64,000 bases of DNA from Nymphaea colorata. Lineage: Eukaryota; Streptophyta; Magnoliopsida; Nymphaeales; Nymphaeaceae. Position 1 is the stretch's first letter. Every line of letters starts with the position of its first letter. The DNA lies in contig NC_045139.1 of NCBI RefSeq assembly GCF_008831285.2, positions 16,784,354 through 16,848,353 on the forward strand, read 5' to 3'. Below the pieces are notes generated by a model. The model was not told the DNA's origin. It did no database searches and saw only the letters and a program-made list of their open reading frames with translations. Of the stretch, positions 61,248 to 64,000 are shown one piece after another. A program made the translations under genes and the position numbers.

Positions 61248-64000
61248 CTAATACCGCTTGGACGAGGACCATGAAGATGAAGACCGCGACCCATAGCTGG
61301 AGAATGATGAACGCCGATCATCTGTACGAGGTGGCCGATCATCTGTACGACCCCACCTATCTGGTTCGGGTGGTGGTGCTGCACCACCACCATCAGTTGG
61401 CTGCTGAAGCCGAAACTTGGGAACGTACTTGCCTGGCGTTGGACCAGCAGCTGCAGCAGCAGTTTCTACTGGTTTTGCAACCGGTACTTGTGGCCTAGGA
61501 TGCCTAGGTTCATCAGTTGTTCTAGCAAGTGAAGCCTCCTTTTGCAACCTTTCTTTTTCCTCAAGTTCCCTCTCTCTTTGCCGTTGTTTCTCCGCAATCT
61601 CATCCAGCTTTGCCCTACGTTCAGCTTCTTCACGTCGTTTTCTTTCTGCCTCTGAGAAAAAATATCAATTTATCAGCCACAAATGCATAGAGAACACAGT
61701 ACAGCTACCACTCTGTGCAGATAGAATTTAGACACACAGCGTGCATAGATTGCTGTGACAATGCTTAATACCAAGTCCCTAAATAACGTTTCTCGTTGTC
61801 AGGAAAAACACAAAAAAAAGTGGTGCAGGCCAGAATTTCCAACCACCAAAAGTTGTTCACAACTCAAAAATTACAACAAGTTCAAAACCTTATCCAGGTA
61901 TGACTTTGTCAGAAAGATCAATCATGCTGCAGGATTGGATTGTTTACCTATCCAGCAAAAAAACAATAGAGGAATTGCTTGAATCAGAAATAGTTGTACA
62001 AAAGTCCTAATTTAATTTCCAGCACCTGCTTTATCAAAGTTTGGAACCATGCCTATCCTCAAAGCTCACTGACAACTGACAGAGAAAGCGCAAGTGGCCT
62101 TAGGAATTTAATCCAACTTGCCATTTTTACTCATCACAAAGCTTCTCATAAAGACCTAAAGGGATGTGGGTTTAACGGGCCAGGAACATAATTGTCAGCT
62201 TCACATGCAGATTATGAACCAGAGCTAACAAGACCTCCAATTGACCTTGCTGCACATGGTAGCTTTTAGACCTTTACTGCACATGGTAGCTTTCAGACCT
62301 TTAAGTTGGAGATTAGAAGTTTGATGCCTGGGTGTGTATCCTTTGGGTAACCCAGGAAGAGGGTTTCCTTGGTGTGAATCCAAGCAGAAGAGGTTAGCAG
62401 TGGGTGTCTATGACTCAGGAAATGGCAATCAACCAGCCATGAGTTCAAAATTTTTGGGTGAAACAGCATCCACAAAAGCATCTCCAAAAGGCAAAAACAA
62501 CAAAAATTGGATAAAGGAAGAACCAAAAATTGGCATGAAGGAAGCAACAGAAAGGGGAAGAAGATGATTGTATGCGGACAAGGAAAAAGCCCAGGCTAAT
62601 ATCCCACTATCAAAGACTTTCCCCAAATGCATCAGGCCAAGCCACAAAAGAAAGAATTCCAGATACCTGGAAATTAACTGCATAAAATTGAAGAACAGGT
62701 AGAGCTACTTCCTCTTAAAATGGTGAAGATAAGAAGCAACTGTATAGAGGAATACTTCCCGTGAAAGTAAGAAAAAAAAAATTGTCTCCAACTGCAGAAG
62801 AGAATGGAGAAAGGAAACAACCACATAAATGAAGAAGAAATTCAACATGTTAGTGTAACTTCTAAATGGCTATGCGAGATTCTGGAGACATTAAAGATAT
62901 GGTTGGCACTTAGCAGGAAGTCATTATACAACTGGAGTGCCAGAACAAGTTTGGACTTCTCAAACAATTTCATATCATGTTATTCTTGGCATAAGTTCAT
63001 CAAAACTCATACAGGGGTCCAACAGGTATTAATGCCGTGCTTCCCTGTTGCATGTACAGCCCAAAGTAATCAACCAAAACATAGATGATTCAACATCTAA
63101 GCAGGATGAATACATGAGTAGGTAGGTAGCACATGAGAGATATCAGGATATCCAAGGACACAGTTCAAAATGGGGTATTTGCAAAGAAAGAGGGCTACCT
63201 TCACGTTTTCTGGCTTCCTCCTCTTCCTTCAACCTGGTCAGCCTTGCCGCTTCTTCTCGCCTGTAAAATATTATCTTCCTTTGTCTCAACCTTTCCTGCC
63301 TTCTTTCTGCCAAGATCATAGCAATTCGCTCATCCCTCTCTCTCTTCAACTGTTCAAATTCATCTCTTCGGCGTGCAATGAGCTCTTGTTCAAAAATTTC
63401 CTGCAGCGAGTAACAAACTATCAACTGACAGAAGGACAAACTGGTGAGGAAACCAAAATGGAGATGCTCTCAAGAGTCACTGAAGAGGTCAAGAGGGAAG
63501 TTATACTTCTAAGCATGAATAAGAGATAAGGCAACAGTCTTTACTCTGGTTATACTGTTTTTCCATTTGCAAAGAATTCTTCCATATATAAATTACTCCT
63601 TGCAATCAAAGTTATGGTTCGAGTAGAGTACCTTGTTTTCAGCCATTCTAGATAATCTACTCTTCTCTTGAAGGTCTCCTGCATGCTGCTGTCTGCTCTG
63701 CTCAATAGCTTGCTGCCAAGATTCAAAAAATAGACAAGATGATATTGCAACAGTAAATAAGTGAATCATAAACAATTCTAAATTCAAGTCAAGGATTTTA
63801 AGCAACCCTCTGTTGGCGTTCAAAGAAGATCTCATCATCTTTCAGGCGCTGTTTATATGCTTCTTCAATCAATGGTGACTCTTCCTCCCTTTTTGCTCTC
63901 TCCAAATAGTCCATTGTTTTGGCCAATTTCTGCAGCTTCCTTTCCATCTCATGTCGTTCTTTGAGTTGTTCATTCAAAGCCAGCTCAAGCAGCGCTTGCT
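61248..64000 (-). CDS. TIF3A1: Eukaryotic translation initiation factor 3 subunit A (eIF3a), C-terminal part; 5' end beyond the window
   Basis: eIF3a is the largest scaffold subunit of eIF3 and bridges the 40S ribosome, other eIF3 subunits and mRNA. Minus-strand exons visible are 64000-63807 (partial), 63712-63632, 63400-63199 and 61651-61248, with consistent phase. The first three encode the long charged helix of the family ([46 protein letters not shown], then [20 protein letters not shown] and an Arg/Glu-rich coil). The last exon continues the coil ([17 protein letters not shown]), then a Pro/Ala linker, [11 protein letters not shown], and a Gly/Ser/Arg/Asp tail with [16 protein letters not shown] and a Ser-rich end. 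GKYVPKFR followed by DRWG is diagnostic of plant eIF3a. The PCI domain and N-terminus lie beyond 64000. The last intron is 1.5 kb. Confidence 0.93.
62250..62303. repeat. 27-bp tandem duplication in eIF3a last intron
   Basis: CTGCACATGGTAGCTTT occurs at 62250 and at 62277 with its flanking sequence, differing by one base. Two copies. Confidence 0.85.

Overview
This is a window of plant nuclear DNA, almost certainly from a flowering plant. All seven recognisable genes are plant proteins split by GT-AG introns, and the spacers are AT-rich with long AT/AG/TC/CA microsatellites and small non-autonomous DNA transposons. I cannot name the species. The plain exon codon use and the one GC-rich CKX exon fit a non-grass monocot or early-diverging angiosperm as well as a eudicot. 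Exon chains were built by hand from reading-frame continuity, GT-AG sites and known family sequence, so they are predictions.

Layout. 1-6039: gene-free spacer with an (AT)n(AG)n tract. 6040-12836 (+): cytokinin oxidase/dehydrogenase, 5 exons, two introns over 2 kb, the last carrying a small transposon relic. 12837-28414: about 15.5 kb with no gene I can support, holding relics of several non-autonomous elements. 28415 to about 34.7 kb (+): DUF3755 SANT/Myb-like protein, last exon uncertain. 35895-36486 (-): PsbQ-like protein of the PQL3 type, a thylakoid-lumen protein. 39212-47057 (+): PEX22, 8 exons, with an 879-bp hAT-type element in intron 5. 52485-54135 (+): plant protein I do not recognise, carrying an APLF-like Ku-binding motif. 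55369-58321 (-): gibberellin 2-oxidase of the C20 (GA2ox8-like) class. 61248-64000 (-): 3' part of the eIF3a gene, running off the window.

The genes do not form a pathway. They are unlinked housekeeping, hormone and organelle functions, as is normal for a plant chromosome arm. Two are hormone-inactivating enzymes (cytokinin and gibberellin), but they lie about 43 kb apart and are not a cluster.

The best leads are the Ku-binding-type motif RKRCLPPWML in the unrecognised nuclear protein, together with an E2F-like/TATA region 3.5 kb upstream of it. Next are the intact-ended hAT element in PEX22 and very short upstream ORFs in front of three genes. There is also an exact 106-bp tandem duplication in a gibberellin oxidase intron, and a 70-bp tandem array that repeats a tRNA B-box-like word. 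I found no CRISPR array, operon, viral insertion or obviously new multi-gene system.
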